Assembly: GCF_000423165.1 (NCBI RefSeq)
Contig: NZ_AUHL01000005.1
Coordinates: 310,001-374,000 of the forward strand
Direction: 5' to 3'
DNA: 64,000 nucleotides
DNA from: Pseudidiomarina sediminum DSM 21906
GTDB taxonomy: Bacteria; Pseudomonadota; Gammaproteobacteria; Enterobacterales; Alteromonadaceae
Both the position numbers and the translations under genes were made by a program. Numbering within the stretch: the stretch's first letter is position 1; the number at the start of each line of letters is the position of its first letter. The notes below the pieces were generated by a model, which made no database searches, was not told the DNA's origin, and was given only the letters and a program-made list of their open reading frames with translations. This document shows, in pieces, positions 21,832-30,841 of the stretch.

Positions 21832-23322
21832 TTAATTAACCCAATAAGGCTCTTGCTTCAGCGCTGCTTTACGCGAATGTTTCAACGCATACAGTAGCGA
21901 CTCAAGCTGAACGGTTTGCCAGTTCAACAAGCGCTCCAACTGACTATCCTCGTGATCTTTAATTGCTTCTCTGAGTAGCTTCAGCGCCATAATTTCACGA
22001 ATGCCACGTACCATGTCCTGCCATGGCGCACGGAACGCTTCCCGATGTTCGGCATCGAATAGATAGCCGACACAGTAGCCAAGCTGCAGCGAGCCTTGCA
22101 GTAACGGCAATTGCTTCAAATAATACTCGGGCTTCAGCTCACCGTCTTTGGTGAAGGCATCAACCACATTTTGCCAGTCTTCACGCAAGCGTTGACTGGC
22201 CCACTGCTTTAAGGGCAACTCGGCCAATTGCTGATGGCGCGGCTGTTCCTGACATAAAGCGCCAAGCTCCAACAAGGTCAGTTGATAATCATCACGAATA
22301 CTTAAACTTTGCACCAACTCAAGCTGCACCGCATGCTCTTGTTGCTCTAAAATTGCTTCGTATAATTTCGGATAGGCTTTCAACGCACGATGGTATGCAC
22401 CGTCTTCGGCGGTAAGTTCTGTCAAGCCATCATAGCGGCTCAACCAGCCCAAATGCCCTAACATTTGCTCTAAGCGCATAACGTGATCGCTGACATCAAT
22501 TTCGAGCAAGGCGAGCTGCTGTAGCACCACCTTACTTAAACGAATGCCATCGGTAATTCCCGCCACAGCGCGAACGCTTGGGTTTTCACTCAGACAGGCG
22601 TCATTGTGCTGCCAATATTGCAACGCATAGGTGAGCGCGCGGTACAGTCCGGCACCAACATCGTCTTGTGGTTGCTGCGGTACAAAATGAGCATGGGTGA
22701 AGGGTTCAAGCACACTTTTACCAGCCGCTAAATAGCCTCGTGCAGCTTTACTCAAGGTTCCCATGCGCGCGTTCAAGCGCGTGATAAAACGTCTGGCAAG
22801 ACGATACGCATCTTGCATATCACCTTGTTGTACCTCAATTTCAACCTCAGCAATTGCACGTGTTTCATCGCCCGCTTGAATCGTGCCAAGGTCAAATACC
22901 AGCTCAATTTGTCCGTCACCACTTGGCAAATACCAACGATGACGCGTAAAGTCTGTGGCAAAGATTTCTTCGAGATCACGATTAATATCAAAGAGTGGGA
23001 AATCATCCGGCCAAATCGACTCTTCAAACAAGGTCAGATCCGGGTGATCTTGATGGGTCACAGCATTGTATTCGGGTCGGCTGTGCATACCACCGAGCAC
23101 CTCACCAGCCAGTTTAATGGTCTGCTCTCGGTGCTCACCGCGCTGTCGAATTCGCAGCCCCATATCGTGTTGACGCAAGCGCAAATCGGCGGTGTCGAAA
23201 TAACGGTTGGTCAATTCCAATACCGTGCACTCAGCGCCTTTCGCAAGGCTCTCACACAGGGCAATGACTTGCTCGGGCGCAACGCCATCCACCAATAACT
23301 TGATCTCAACTTCCTGGCTCAC
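21832..23322 (-). CDS. ygiF: CYTH-CHAD domain inorganic triphosphatase YgiF
   Basis: About 496 residues. The N-terminal CYTH domain carries the ExExK signature (Glu4, Glu6, Lys8 in SQEVEIK) and later GLRIRQRGE, giving a triphosphate-binding tunnel; E. coli YgiF is an inorganic triphosphatase. After about residue 205 comes a helical CHAD-like domain rich in conserved His and Arg, linked in other proteins to polyphosphate binding. I prefer GTG 23322 as start, because it gives M-S-Q-E like E. coli MAQE and has GAGAG five bases upstream; ATG 23334 is an alternative, and a start at 23406 is unlikely. It immediately precedes glnE. Confidence 0.88.
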   Translation of the reverse strand: MSQEVEIKLLVDGVAPEQVIALCESLAKGAECTVLELTNRYFDTADLRLRQHDMGLRIRQRGEHREQTIKLAGEVLGGMHSRPEYNAVTHQDHPDLTLFEESIWPDDFPLFDINRDLEEIFATDFTRHRWYLPSGDGQIELVFDLGTIQAGDETRAIAEVEIEVQQGDMQDAYRLARRFITRLNARMGTLSKAARGYLAAGKSVLEPFTHAHFVPQQPQDDVGAGLYRALTYALQYWQHNDACLSENPSVRAVAGITDGIRLSKVVLQQLALLEIDVSDHVMRLEQMLGHLGWLSRYDGLTELTAEDGAYHRALKAYPKLYEAILEQQEHAVQLELVQSLSIRDDYQLTLLELGALCQEQPRHQQLAELPLKQWASQRLREDWQNVVDAFTKDGELKPEYYLKQLPLLQGSLQLGYCVGYLFDAEHREAFRAPWQDMVRGIREIMALKLLREAIKDHEDSQLERLLNWQTVQLESLLYALKHSRKAALKQEPYWVN

Positions 23323-23470
23323 AAAAACTCTCATTTTGGCTGCTTTTTTATATCTTTCTACGGTACTCGCAGGCACCAAATTGGTCAACATAAATGGGCT
23401 TGACAACGCTGTGCAAAAATCGCACCGTGGACGCCAAAAAAAAGTTCTAAAAAAAAGCGACGAACGAGGC

Positions 23471-23498
23471 TTTACGCGCAGTAAAAAAACAATATACT
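23471..23498 (+). promoter_or_regulatory. Sigma-70 promoter of putA
   Basis: TTTACG (23471-23476), a 16-base A-rich spacer and TATACT (23493-23498), 54 bases before the putA start. The transcript would carry a leader of about 47 bases. Confidence 0.6.
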
Positions 23499-23520
23499 GG
23501 CGCCCAAATTATGTCCCCTC

Positions 23521-23533
23521 CAGCCAAAGGCTG
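23521..23533 (+). other. Small hairpin in the putA leader
   Basis: CAGCC-AAA-GGCTG, a five-base-pair stem between the predicted transcription start and the ribosome site AGGAG. Too small to call a riboswitch; it may merely stabilise the mRNA 5' end. Confidence 0.35.
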
Positions 23534-23551
23534 AGTCCTACAGGAGATGCT

Positions 23552-26500
23552 ATGTTCAAAGCCAGTGAAGTACTTCAGGCTCAGTATACCAGCGCCGATT
23601 TAGGCAAGTTACAGCGTGCCATCACCGACAACTACATTGTCGATGAGAACGCGTACCTCGCAGAGCTGATGCAACTGGTCCCTAGTGACAGTGACACTAT
23701 CGCTCAGGTTACTCACCGCTCTGCTGAGTTAGTTAAAGCCGTGCGCGAGAATGCCGATGGTGGCGGTGTCGACGCCTTCTTACAAGAATACAGTCTTGAT
23801 ACCAAAGAAGGCATTATCCTTATGTGTCTTGCCGAAGCCTTGTTGCGGATTCCTGATAGCTACACCGCAGACGCACTGATCCAAGACCGTCTGTCTGGAG
23901 GTGATTGGCAAAAACATATGGGGCAAAGCGCCTCATGGTTAGTCAACTCAGGAACTTGGGGCTTAGCCTTAACCAACTCCATGATTAACCCTACCGGCCA
24001 GCCGATGGAAACGCCACGGGGTACCTTCCGTCGTTTGACCCGCCGTTTGGGCATGCCCGTTGTGCGTAAAGCGACCTATACCGCCATGCGTATTATGGGC
24101 AAGCAGTTCGTTTTGGGCCGTACCATTCAAGAAGCGTTGAAGAATAGCCGTGCCAATCGCGAACTCGGTTACACCCACTCATACGATATGTTGGGTGAAG
24201 CAGCACTGACGATGGCGGATGCACGTCGTTATCACGCTGACTACGTCAACTCGATTAAGATTGTTGCGCAAGAGAACTTCAATAACCCGAACGCGCCGCG
24301 TCCGACCATTTCAATCAAGCTCTCTGCGCTTCATCCGCGTTATGAAACCGCCAATCATGAGCGCGTACTCACTGAGTTAGCACAAAGCTTGACGGAATTG
24401 GTGAAGTTAGCCAAAGAAGCCGACGTCGGTGTAACCATTGATGCCGAAGAAGCTGACCGTCTTGAGCTATCGTTGGAGCTATTCGAAAAAGTCTACCGTA
24501 GCGGTGTGTGTAAAGGTTGGCCACGTTTCGGCTTGGTCGTTCAGGCATACTCGAAGCGCGCCCTGCCGGTGTTGTGCTGGGTGACCGCCCTCGCTCATGA
24601 GTGCGGCGATGAAATTCCAGTACGTTTGGTCAAGGGCGCCTACTGGGACACCGAAATCAAACTTTGCCAAGTGAATGGCTTAACGGGCTACCCGGTATTT
24701 ACCCGTAAAGCGAATACTGATGTCAGCTACCTCGCTTGTGCACGCTATCTTTTATCCGATGGTGTTAAAGGTGCTATCTATCCGCAGTTTGCTACACATA
24801 ACGCACAAACCGTGGTCAGCATTCTTGAGATGAACAAAGCCCATCAGCGTCGCATTGAGTTCCAGCGTTTGCACGGTATGGGCGATGACCTTTACGATAC
24901 GCTGCTGAAAGAAGATCCAAACACCACCGTACGTATTTATGCACCGGTCGGTGCCCATAAAGATTTACTGCCTTACTTGGTCCGTCGCCTGTTGGAAAAT
25001 GGTGCGAACACATCGTTCGTACATAAGCTCGTTGATCCGGCCACACCTGTAGAAGAGCTGATTCAGCACCCGCTCAACACGATGGCGAACTACCCAGAGT
25101 ATGCCAACAGCAAAATTCCTTTACCGACGCATATTTTCAGCGATCGCAAGAACTCGTTAGGATTGAACATGAATATTCACTCGCAAGCAGATGACTTTAT
25201 CGCCGCAGTACAACAGTACAGTGATAAACAATGGCAAGGCGCGCCAATCGTTAATGGCGACGTTATCACAGATGCGCACCATCAGGTCAGTATCAACAGC
25301 CCGCAAGCAACTCAGCACCAAATTGGTAGTATTTGTTGGGGTGATAAAGCATTAGCAGAGCAGGCGCTCAATTCAGCCAACGCAGCCTACCGTCGCTGGC
25401 GTGACACTGATGTGGAAGTACGCGCGAAAGCATTAGAGAAGTTTGCTGACTTGATGGAAGCGAACATCGAAGAACTTATCGCACTTTGTACCCTCGAGGC
25501 AGGCAAAAGCTTGCAAGACGGCATTGACGAGGTTCGCGAAGCTGTTGATTTCTGTCGCTACTATGCGGTTGAAGCGCGCAAGTTGATGGCTGACGGCACA
25601 ACCTTGCCAGGGCCAACAGGCGAAACCAACGAATTGTTCGTGCAAGGCCGTGGCACCTTTATTTGTATCAGCCCTTGGAACTTCCCATTAGCGATTTTCA
25701 CCGGCCAAGTGGTTGCAGCTTTGGTCACTGGTAACTGTGTTATTGCTAAACCAGCAGAACAAACTGGCTTGGTCGCTTTCCGCGCCATTCAGTTGATGCT
25801 CGAAGCTGGTATCCCTGGCGATGTTCTGCACTTCATGCCTGGCAGTGGTGCAGAAGTTGGCTCCTTCTTGGTCAGTCAAGAAGACATCGGCGGGGTGTGC
25901 TTTACCGGTTCAACCTATACCGCACAGTCGATCAACCGTGCCTTGGCTGCACGTACAGGCGCTATTGTACCGCTGATTGCGGAGACCGGCGGCCAAAACG
26001 CCATGCTTATCGACTCCACCGCACTGCCAGAGCAAGCCGTTACAGATATCGTCGCCAGCGCCTTTAAGAGCGCCGGTCAACGCTGTTCAGCGTTGCGCGT
26101 ACTGTTCGTCCAAGACGACATCGCCGAGCGCGTGATCGACTTGTTGAAAGGTGCAATGGCAGAACTTAAAGTTGGCGACCCTATGCTGCATGAAACCGAC
26201 GTAGGTCCTGTTATCGATGGCGTTGCCAAAAGTAACCTTGAGCAGCACGTCAATGATATCTTACAAGCAGGTCGTTTGATTGCGCGTGCACCAATGCCGG
26301 ATTACACCAACGGCGGTACCTTCGTCGCACCAACGGCGATTGAAATCGACAACATCAACCAGCTGGTGAAAGAGAACTTTGGCCCTATCTTGCACGTGAT
26401 TCGTTACAGTACAGATAAGCTTGATGAAGTGGTCGCGAGCATTAACGCAACTGGTTTTGGTTTGACCTTCGGAATTCACAGTCGGAACGAAACTTTCGCC

Positions 26501-26722
26501 GCTGATATTGCCCGTCGTATCGACGTCGGTAACGTCTACATTAACCGCAACCAAATTGGTGCTGTGGTTGGCGTGCAGCCATTTGGTGGCCGCGGCATGT
26601 CAGGCACTGGACCTAAAGCAGGTGGACCACACTACCTCACCCGCTTTATTACTGAGAAAACGCGCACCAACAACATTACTGCTGTTGGTGGCAACGCAAC
26701 CCTACTTTCACTGGGCGATTAA
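23552..26722 (+). CDS. putA: Bifunctional proline dehydrogenase/delta-1-pyrroline-5-carboxylate dehydrogenase
   Basis: A 1056-residue enzyme that oxidises proline to glutamate in two channelled steps: an FAD proline dehydrogenase barrel (roughly residues 150-480, with KLSALHPRYE, DAEEADRLE and RLVKGAYWD) and an NAD aldehyde dehydrogenase (about 560-1040, with Glu811 in AETGGQNAM and catalytic Cys845 in GQRCSALRV). E. coli PutA is about 1320 residues; this one has no N-terminal ribbon-helix-helix DNA-binding domain and no C-terminal extension, so it should not act as its own repressor. ATG 23552 is chosen for the AGGAG seven bases upstream; upstream in-frame sequence runs antisense through ygiF. 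The stop overlaps the convergent acyl-CoA dehydrogenase gene by four bases. Confidence 0.96.
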   Translation: MFKASEVLQAQYTSADLGKLQRAITDNYIVDENAYLAELMQLVPSDSDTIAQVTHRSAELVKAVRENADGGGVDAFLQEYSLDTKEGIILMCLAEALLRIPDSYTADALIQDRLSGGDWQKHMGQSASWLVNSGTWGLALTNSMINPTGQPMETPRGTFRRLTRRLGMPVVRKATYTAMRIMGKQFVLGRTIQEALKNSRANRELGYTHSYDMLGEAALTMADARRYHADYVNSIKIVAQENFNNPNAPRPTISIKLSALHPRYETANHERVLTELAQSLTELVKLAKEADVGVTIDAEEADRLELSLELFEKVYRSGVCKGWPRFGLVVQAYSKRALPVLCWVTALAHECGDEIPVRLVKGAYWDTEIKLCQVNGLTGYPVFTRKANTDVSYLACARYLLSDGVKGAIYPQFATHNAQTVVSILEMNKAHQRRIEFQRLHGMGDDLYDTLLKEDPNTTVRIYAPVGAHKDLLPYLVRRLLENGANTSFVHKLVDPATPVEELIQHPLNTMANYPEYANSKIPLPTHIFSDRKNSLGLNMNIHSQADDFIAAVQQYSDKQWQGAPIVNGDVITDAHHQVSINSPQATQHQIGSICWGDKALAEQALNSANAAYRRWRDTDVEVRAKALEKFADLMEANIEELIALCTLEAGKSLQDGIDEVREAVDFCRYYAVEARKLMADGTTLPGPTGETNELFVQGRGTFICISPWNFPLAIFTGQVVAALVTGNCVIAKPAEQTGLVAFRAIQLMLEAGIPGDVLHFMPGSGAEVGSFLVSQEDIGGVCFTGSTYTAQSINRALAARTGAIVPLIAETGGQNAMLIDSTALPEQAVTDIVASAFKSAGQRCSALRVLFVQDDIAERVIDLLKGAMAELKVGDPMLHETDVGPVIDGVAKSNLEQHVNDILQAGRLIARAPMPDYTNGGTFVAPTAIEIDNINQLVKENFGPILHVIRYSTDKLDEVVASINATGFGLTFGIHSRNETFAADIARRIDVGNVYINRNQIGAVVGVQPFGGRGMSGTGPKAGGPHYLTRFITEKTRTNNITAVGGNATLLSLGD

Positions 26723-26733
26723 AAATCGCCCAG
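26711..26733. terminator. Inverted repeat over the convergent putA/acyl-CoA dehydrogenase stops
   Basis: CTGGGCGATT (26711-26720), AAA loop and exact complement (26724-26733). Both stop codons (putA 26720-26722, dehydrogenase 26721-26719) are inside it. Because the frames are mirrored, both proteins end in Leu-Gly-Asp. No T tract on either side. Confidence 0.6.
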
Positions 26734-28497
26734 CTCGTGTAGGTACAACGACTGGCTGCCGTCTTCGATGGCGGCGGCCAAGCTTTCCACTCGCGGTAAC
26801 AACCGCGCCATGTAAAACTTCGCAGTTTTCACTTTGCTCGCTAAGTATGGGCGCTCTGACAGCAACGGCTGTGCCGTTTTCGCCATACGTAACCATAAAT
26901 AACCGTAGGTGACGTAGCCGAGCAGGTGCAAGTACTCCACCGCAACACTATTGATCACATTCTCGTCACCACTACCAACCTGCGTTAACACCAGTTCGGT
27001 AACTTGGGTGACACGCTTCACCGCAGCGCCAAGCTGTTCATACTCTTTTGCCAACTCGGCTTCTGGCGCTGCAAGTAACGCTTGAATATCCTCTAACAGT
27101 GGCGTTAACAATTGGCCACGCGAGCCTGCGACTTTACGACCGAGCAGATCAAGTGCCTGAATACCATTGGTACCTTCGTAAATCTGAGCAATACGACAGT
27201 CACGTACTAACTGCTCTTGGCCCCATTCACGAACAAAGCCATGACCACCGAGCACCTGTTGGCCGAGCACCGTCGCTTCAAAGCCGGTATCGGTAAGGAA
27301 GGCTTTGGCGATTGGCGTTAGCAAAGCAACCAGCGCTTCAGCGCGTGCTTTCTCTTCGGCATCTTCACTGTACTTGGCCGTATCAAGCTGCTGTCCCACG
27401 TAGGTCGAAAACGCACGACCGCCTTCGACAAAAGCTTTCATGGTTAACAGCATACGACGAACATCACCGTGCACAATCAACGCATCAGCTTCTTTCGTCA
27501 TATCGCGGGTCGCCTTAGCTCCCCGACCTTGAATACGGTCTTGTGCATATTCAAGCGCCGTCTGATACGAGCGCGCGGCGGCGCCTAAACCTTGAATACC
27601 AACCCCAAGACGTTCGTAGTTCATCATGGTAAACATTGCTGGGAGTCCTTGGTGTGGTTCACCGATCAACCAGCCCTTGGCACCGTCAAAGTTCATCACG
27701 CAGGTCGCTGACGCATGAATGCCCATCTTGTGCTCAATCGAGCCACAGCTGACGCCGTTACGCTCGCCAAGTGAGCCATCTGCATTAGGAATAAACTTCG
27801 GCACTAAGAATAAGCTAATGCCTTTGCTGCCTGCCGGAGCGTCAGGTAACTTTGCTAATACCAAGTGGACGATATTTTCGACCAAGTCGTGCTCACCACC
27901 GGTAATAAATATTTTTGTACCGCTAATCGCAAAAGAACCATCTTCTTGTGGGATGGCTTTACTGCGGATAATTCCTAAATCGGTGCCCGCATGCGGCTCA
28001 GTCAAACACATGGTGCCGGTCCATTCACCCGCCGTCATGCGAGGTAAATACAGCTCTTTTAACTCATCACTGGCGTACGCATCTAAAGCGATGATAGCTC
28101 CCGCAGTTAGGCCGGGGTACAACGAAAAAGAAATATCAGCGGCGCAGAGCATTTCTTCGTATTGGGCGGAAACGACTTTTGGTAGGCCCATGCCGCCAAA
28201 CTCAGGGTTCGCGGTTACACCGACCCAGCCGCCTGCGGCGAGTTGTTGAAAATGCTCTTTGTAGTTGGCTGGCGTGGTGACTTCACCATCGTTGAAGTGC
28301 ACACCTTCTTCATCAGCAGCGCGAGCGTTCGGCGCCAATAAAGTTTCGGCAAGCTTCGCGGCTTCGTCAATAATGGCGGTCGCCATTTCCATATCGACAT
28401 CAGCTAGCGCAGGATAACGCGCCCAGTCTTGATCGACCTTAAACACATCTTGCAGCAAAAACTGCATGTCTTCGCGAGGAACTCGATAATCCGCCAT
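26719..28497 (-). CDS. Acyl-CoA dehydrogenase (large form with extra C-terminal domain)
   Basis: A 592-residue FAD enzyme expected to introduce the trans-2 double bond into an acyl-CoA in fatty acid beta-oxidation. It has a short N-terminal extension (RVPREDMQFLLQDVF), the flavin/substrate motif MCLTEPHAGTDLG near 160, GTKIFITGGEHD, and the C-terminal IYEGTNGIQALDLLGRK, whose Glu is the likely catalytic base. About 130 residues extend beyond the usual dehydrogenase fold, as in the 590-600-residue subfamily common in marine gammaproteobacteria. The start is ATG 28497, with AGAGGT upstream; the longer reading from 28518 precedes that site. Chain-length preference is unknown. It may be cotranscribed with gspB, but a possible operator lies just upstream. 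Confidence 0.92.
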   Translation of the reverse strand: MADYRVPREDMQFLLQDVFKVDQDWARYPALADVDMEMATAIIDEAAKLAETLLAPNARAADEEGVHFNDGEVTTPANYKEHFQQLAAGGWVGVTANPEFGGMGLPKVVSAQYEEMLCAADISFSLYPGLTAGAIIALDAYASDELKELYLPRMTAGEWTGTMCLTEPHAGTDLGIIRSKAIPQEDGSFAISGTKIFITGGEHDLVENIVHLVLAKLPDAPAGSKGISLFLVPKFIPNADGSLGERNGVSCGSIEHKMGIHASATCVMNFDGAKGWLIGEPHQGLPAMFTMMNYERLGVGIQGLGAAARSYQTALEYAQDRIQGRGAKATRDMTKEADALIVHGDVRRMLLTMKAFVEGGRAFSTYVGQQLDTAKYSEDAEEKARAEALVALLTPIAKAFLTDTGFEATVLGQQVLGGHGFVREWGQEQLVRDCRIAQIYEGTNGIQALDLLGRKVAGSRGQLLTPLLEDIQALLAAPEAELAKEYEQLGAAVKRVTQVTELVLTQVGSGDENVINSVAVEYLHLLGYVTYGYLWLRMAKTAQPLLSERPYLASKVKTAKFYMARLLPRVESLAAAIEDGSQSLYLHELGDF

Positions 28498-28529
28498 AAC
28501 CACCTCTTTAAAAATCAAACAGTGAATTT

Positions 28530-28541
28530 AAACAGGTGTTT
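28530..28541. promoter_or_regulatory. Palindrome AAACA-N2-TGTTT upstream of the acyl-CoA dehydrogenase gene
   Basis: An inverted repeat about 33 bases before the start codon, overlapping the likely promoter region (TTGATA-like box at 28550-28545 on the minus strand). The arrangement AAAC-N4-GTTT resembles the site of PsrA, a TetR-family repressor of fatty acid degradation in Pseudomonas and relatives. A second CAAACA half-site lies at 28516. Assignment to PsrA is inference. Confidence 0.35.
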
Positions 28542-28557
28542 TAATATCAACTTCTAG

Positions 28558-29286
28558 CTAGTTTGTCCAGTCTTCCAACGCAGGTTGCTGGAAGGCTTGG
28601 TTGCCAACCGCGAGCACAACATGATTCGGCGCAATGGTCAGTACTTGCACATTTTGCCAGCTATCCCCCTGCCGCAAGCGTTGATTATTAAACGTAATAA
28701 AACGATCGCGCTCACGTGAGGAATACTGATGAGCGTCATAACTAAAGCTTGGAACGCGTTGCTGCAAACTCACGGGTAAGGCGCCTAACCGAGGCAGTAC
28801 GGAGCTTGAAGAAGACGGTGTACGGGTTTCTCCCGCCCCTGACGTTAAGGCCACGGCTTCTTCAAAGGCAGCCAGTAAGTCTGGCGAGACTTGGTTTAAA
28901 TCAACCGCTTGATTGCGTTCTAATGCGGGGGCTTCGGCAAAATTCGACGTCACTGGTGGTACAGCAGGTTGCTCCTGTACCGGAGTCGGGGTTGGCTGCT
29001 GCACTTCCGGTAAACTCACTACGCGTACAGGCTCTGGCGTTCCTAATTGAAATTCAGCCGCTGTCGGAGTCTGCTGTACTGGCGTGGTCTGTGTAGGCGC
29101 AGACGAAGTCGGTACCGCTAACCACACCGCAACGCCACCTATGGCGACGGCCAAAGGTACAGTAACGACCAGCCACCAAGCATTCGAGCGACCTTTGGTC
29201 GGTTGTACAGGATCCAAATGAATTGCTTGATGTTGTGGTGCAAAATCGGCTTGCTGCTGACGTAACGCTTTTAACACTGACGACAT
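28558..29286 (-). CDS. gspB: Type II secretion assembly protein GspB
   Basis: A 242-residue bitopic inner-membrane protein: cytoplasmic N terminus (MSSVLKALRQQQADF), one membrane helix at about 36-58, a Pro/Gln/Thr-rich periplasmic linker, and a C-terminal GspB domain of about 65 residues (SFSYDAHQYSSRERDRFI, then NQRLRQGDSW and VQVLTIAPNHVVLAVG). With ExeA/GspA it forms a complex that helps insert the secretin GspD into or across the peptidoglycan. It begins directly after the exeA stop with no gap, so the two are one unit. The core gsp operon is not in this window. Confidence 0.9.
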   Translation of the reverse strand: MSSVLKALRQQQADFAPQHQAIHLDPVQPTKGRSNAWWLVVTVPLAVAIGGVAVWLAVPTSSAPTQTTPVQQTPTAAEFQLGTPEPVRVVSLPEVQQPTPTPVQEQPAVPPVTSNFAEAPALERNQAVDLNQVSPDLLAAFEEAVALTSGAGETRTPSSSSSVLPRLGALPVSLQQRVPSFSYDAHQYSSRERDRFITFNNQRLRQGDSWQNVQVLTIAPNHVVLAVGNQAFQQPALEDWTN

Positions 29287-30735
29287 TTAATTGCCCTCCT
29301 CGGCGGTAGCTAAACGAGGACCAATTGTGGTTGCGTGACTTGTTAACCAAGCCAAGGTCACTCCATCGAGCTCACCACTTATGGGTAAACCATGCCGTTC
29401 CTGTAGCGCTTGTGCTAAGGCATTCAAGTCATCCGCTGCCGCGGTCGTACTTTGATACTCCGCCAACTGTGTTTGCAGCCAACGCTGGTAGGTTTTGCTG
29501 TCACTGAGTTGATACCCTGGAGGGTGTGGCCAAATGGCCCAGAATTCACCGGTCCAATCACTCGCAGGTTGTTCCGTACTAGCACCGACAAACTGCCAAC
29601 GACCATCGCTCAGTTTAAGTAAAACAGGCAAGTTCAAGGCTTGGATCCGATCAAACCGCAGTTGTCCTTGTACACAGCCCAGTTGATACTCACCCAACCA
29701 GTCACAAAGCTCACGCGTTCTCGGAGGTTGCGGCAACTGCCAAGCGCGCACCAATTGTTGCATGGCTTGAGGCTGCTGAGGCGTTACCGCCGCCTGTTGC
29801 GCTTGCGTCGCCGTCACCTGCGATTGTGGCCAAAGCAACCAACTCGTCACCGCCACACTCACCACTAGCGCCAGCGCGGTGACTGCCACCAGCGGGAAAC
29901 TGCGACCTTGGGTCTGTCCTGAAGCGCCGACTTCACCAAGTTCAGCCGCGGCTCGGCGAATTTGCGCTTTGCTTACCGTCTGTACTTGGTCGTTATATGC
30001 CGCCAAGAGCGCCCGGTCGCATAACAGGTTTAATCGCCGCGGGATCCCTTCACTCAATTGGTGGACCAAGCGCACTGCGCCATCATCAAACAAGGCGCGT
30101 TGTGCCCCAGCCACTTGCAATCGATAATTAATGTACCGTGCGGTGTCACTAGCCTGTAACGGCAACAGGTGATAGCGCGCGGTAATACGTTGCGCTAATT
30201 GCCGCAATTCACGACGACGAAGTAAATCTTGCAGCTCAGGCTGACCGATTAAGATCACCCGCAGTAATTTGTTTTGGTTGGTTTCAAGGTTGGTCAATAA
30301 ACGCAACTGCTCCAGCACTTGTGGTTTGAGGTGCTGGGCTTCATCAATCAACACGACACACTGTTCTCCCTCAGCGTGTGCAGCGAGCAGAAACGCCGAC
30401 AACTTATCCGTTAAGGTCTTATTGGTCATGCTGCGTTTCGCGTAGCGAATGCCGAATTCATCACATAAGGTCGCCAACAACTCAGTTTCATTGAGCATCG
30501 GATTCAAAATGAAGGCTGTGCGCGTTTGTTCTGGCAGTTGATCGAGCAACGCCCGTGACACAGTGGTTTTTCCGGTACCTACTTCGCCCGTCAATAAGAT
30601 AAAACCACCACTACCTTGCAAGCCGTAACTCAGGTGCGCTAGGGCTTCTTGATGGCGCTCGCTCATGAACAAAAAATGTGGGTCCGGAGCAATCGAAAAG
30701 GGTTCGGTTTGTAAGCCAAAGTAATTTAAATACAT
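29287..30735 (-). CDS. gspA: ExeA/GspA-type AAA ATPase of type II secretion
   Basis: A 482-residue protein: an N-terminal AAA ATPase (YFGLQTEPFSIAPDP; Walker A GEVGTGKTT at 50-58; Walker B VVLIDEAQH with Asp131 and Glu132), one membrane helix near 288-310 (AVTALALVVSVAVTSWLLW), and a periplasmic part ending in a peptidoglycan-binding-like repeat (LNALAQALQERHGLPISGELD, residues about 441-461). In Aeromonas ExeA uses ATP and peptidoglycan binding to position the secretin. Here it is paired with gspB away from any other gsp gene. It could also be called a general secretion pathway protein A; the order ATPase-helix-peptidoglycan domain makes that firm. Divergent from cca across about 106 bases. 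Confidence 0.9.
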   Translation of the reverse strand: MYLNYFGLQTEPFSIAPDPHFLFMSERHQEALAHLSYGLQGSGGFILLTGEVGTGKTTVSRALLDQLPEQTRTAFILNPMLNETELLATLCDEFGIRYAKRSMTNKTLTDKLSAFLLAAHAEGEQCVVLIDEAQHLKPQVLEQLRLLTNLETNQNKLLRVILIGQPELQDLLRRRELRQLAQRITARYHLLPLQASDTARYINYRLQVAGAQRALFDDGAVRLVHQLSEGIPRRLNLLCDRALLAAYNDQVQTVSKAQIRRAAAELGEVGASGQTQGRSFPLVAVTALALVVSVAVTSWLLWPQSQVTATQAQQAAVTPQQPQAMQQLVRAWQLPQPPRTRELCDWLGEYQLGCVQGQLRFDRIQALNLPVLLKLSDGRWQFVGASTEQPASDWTGEFWAIWPHPPGYQLSDSKTYQRWLQTQLAEYQSTTAAADDLNALAQALQERHGLPISGELDGVTLAWLTSHATTIGPRLATAEEGN

Positions 30736-30841
30736 AGCGTTATGTCGTTCACCAACCTAAAGTCAACCTTCAGTGTAACGATTGACTTGCATCAGGGCTA
30801 GTCATTAGCGATGATCAACGCAACTTTAACGGGAGTCAAAC

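Noticed and set aside
23207-23551. N-terminal extension of putA by 115 codons
   Set aside because: It runs antisense through the start of ygiF and across the promoter; a strong AGGAG precedes ATG 23552, and the protein family begins there.
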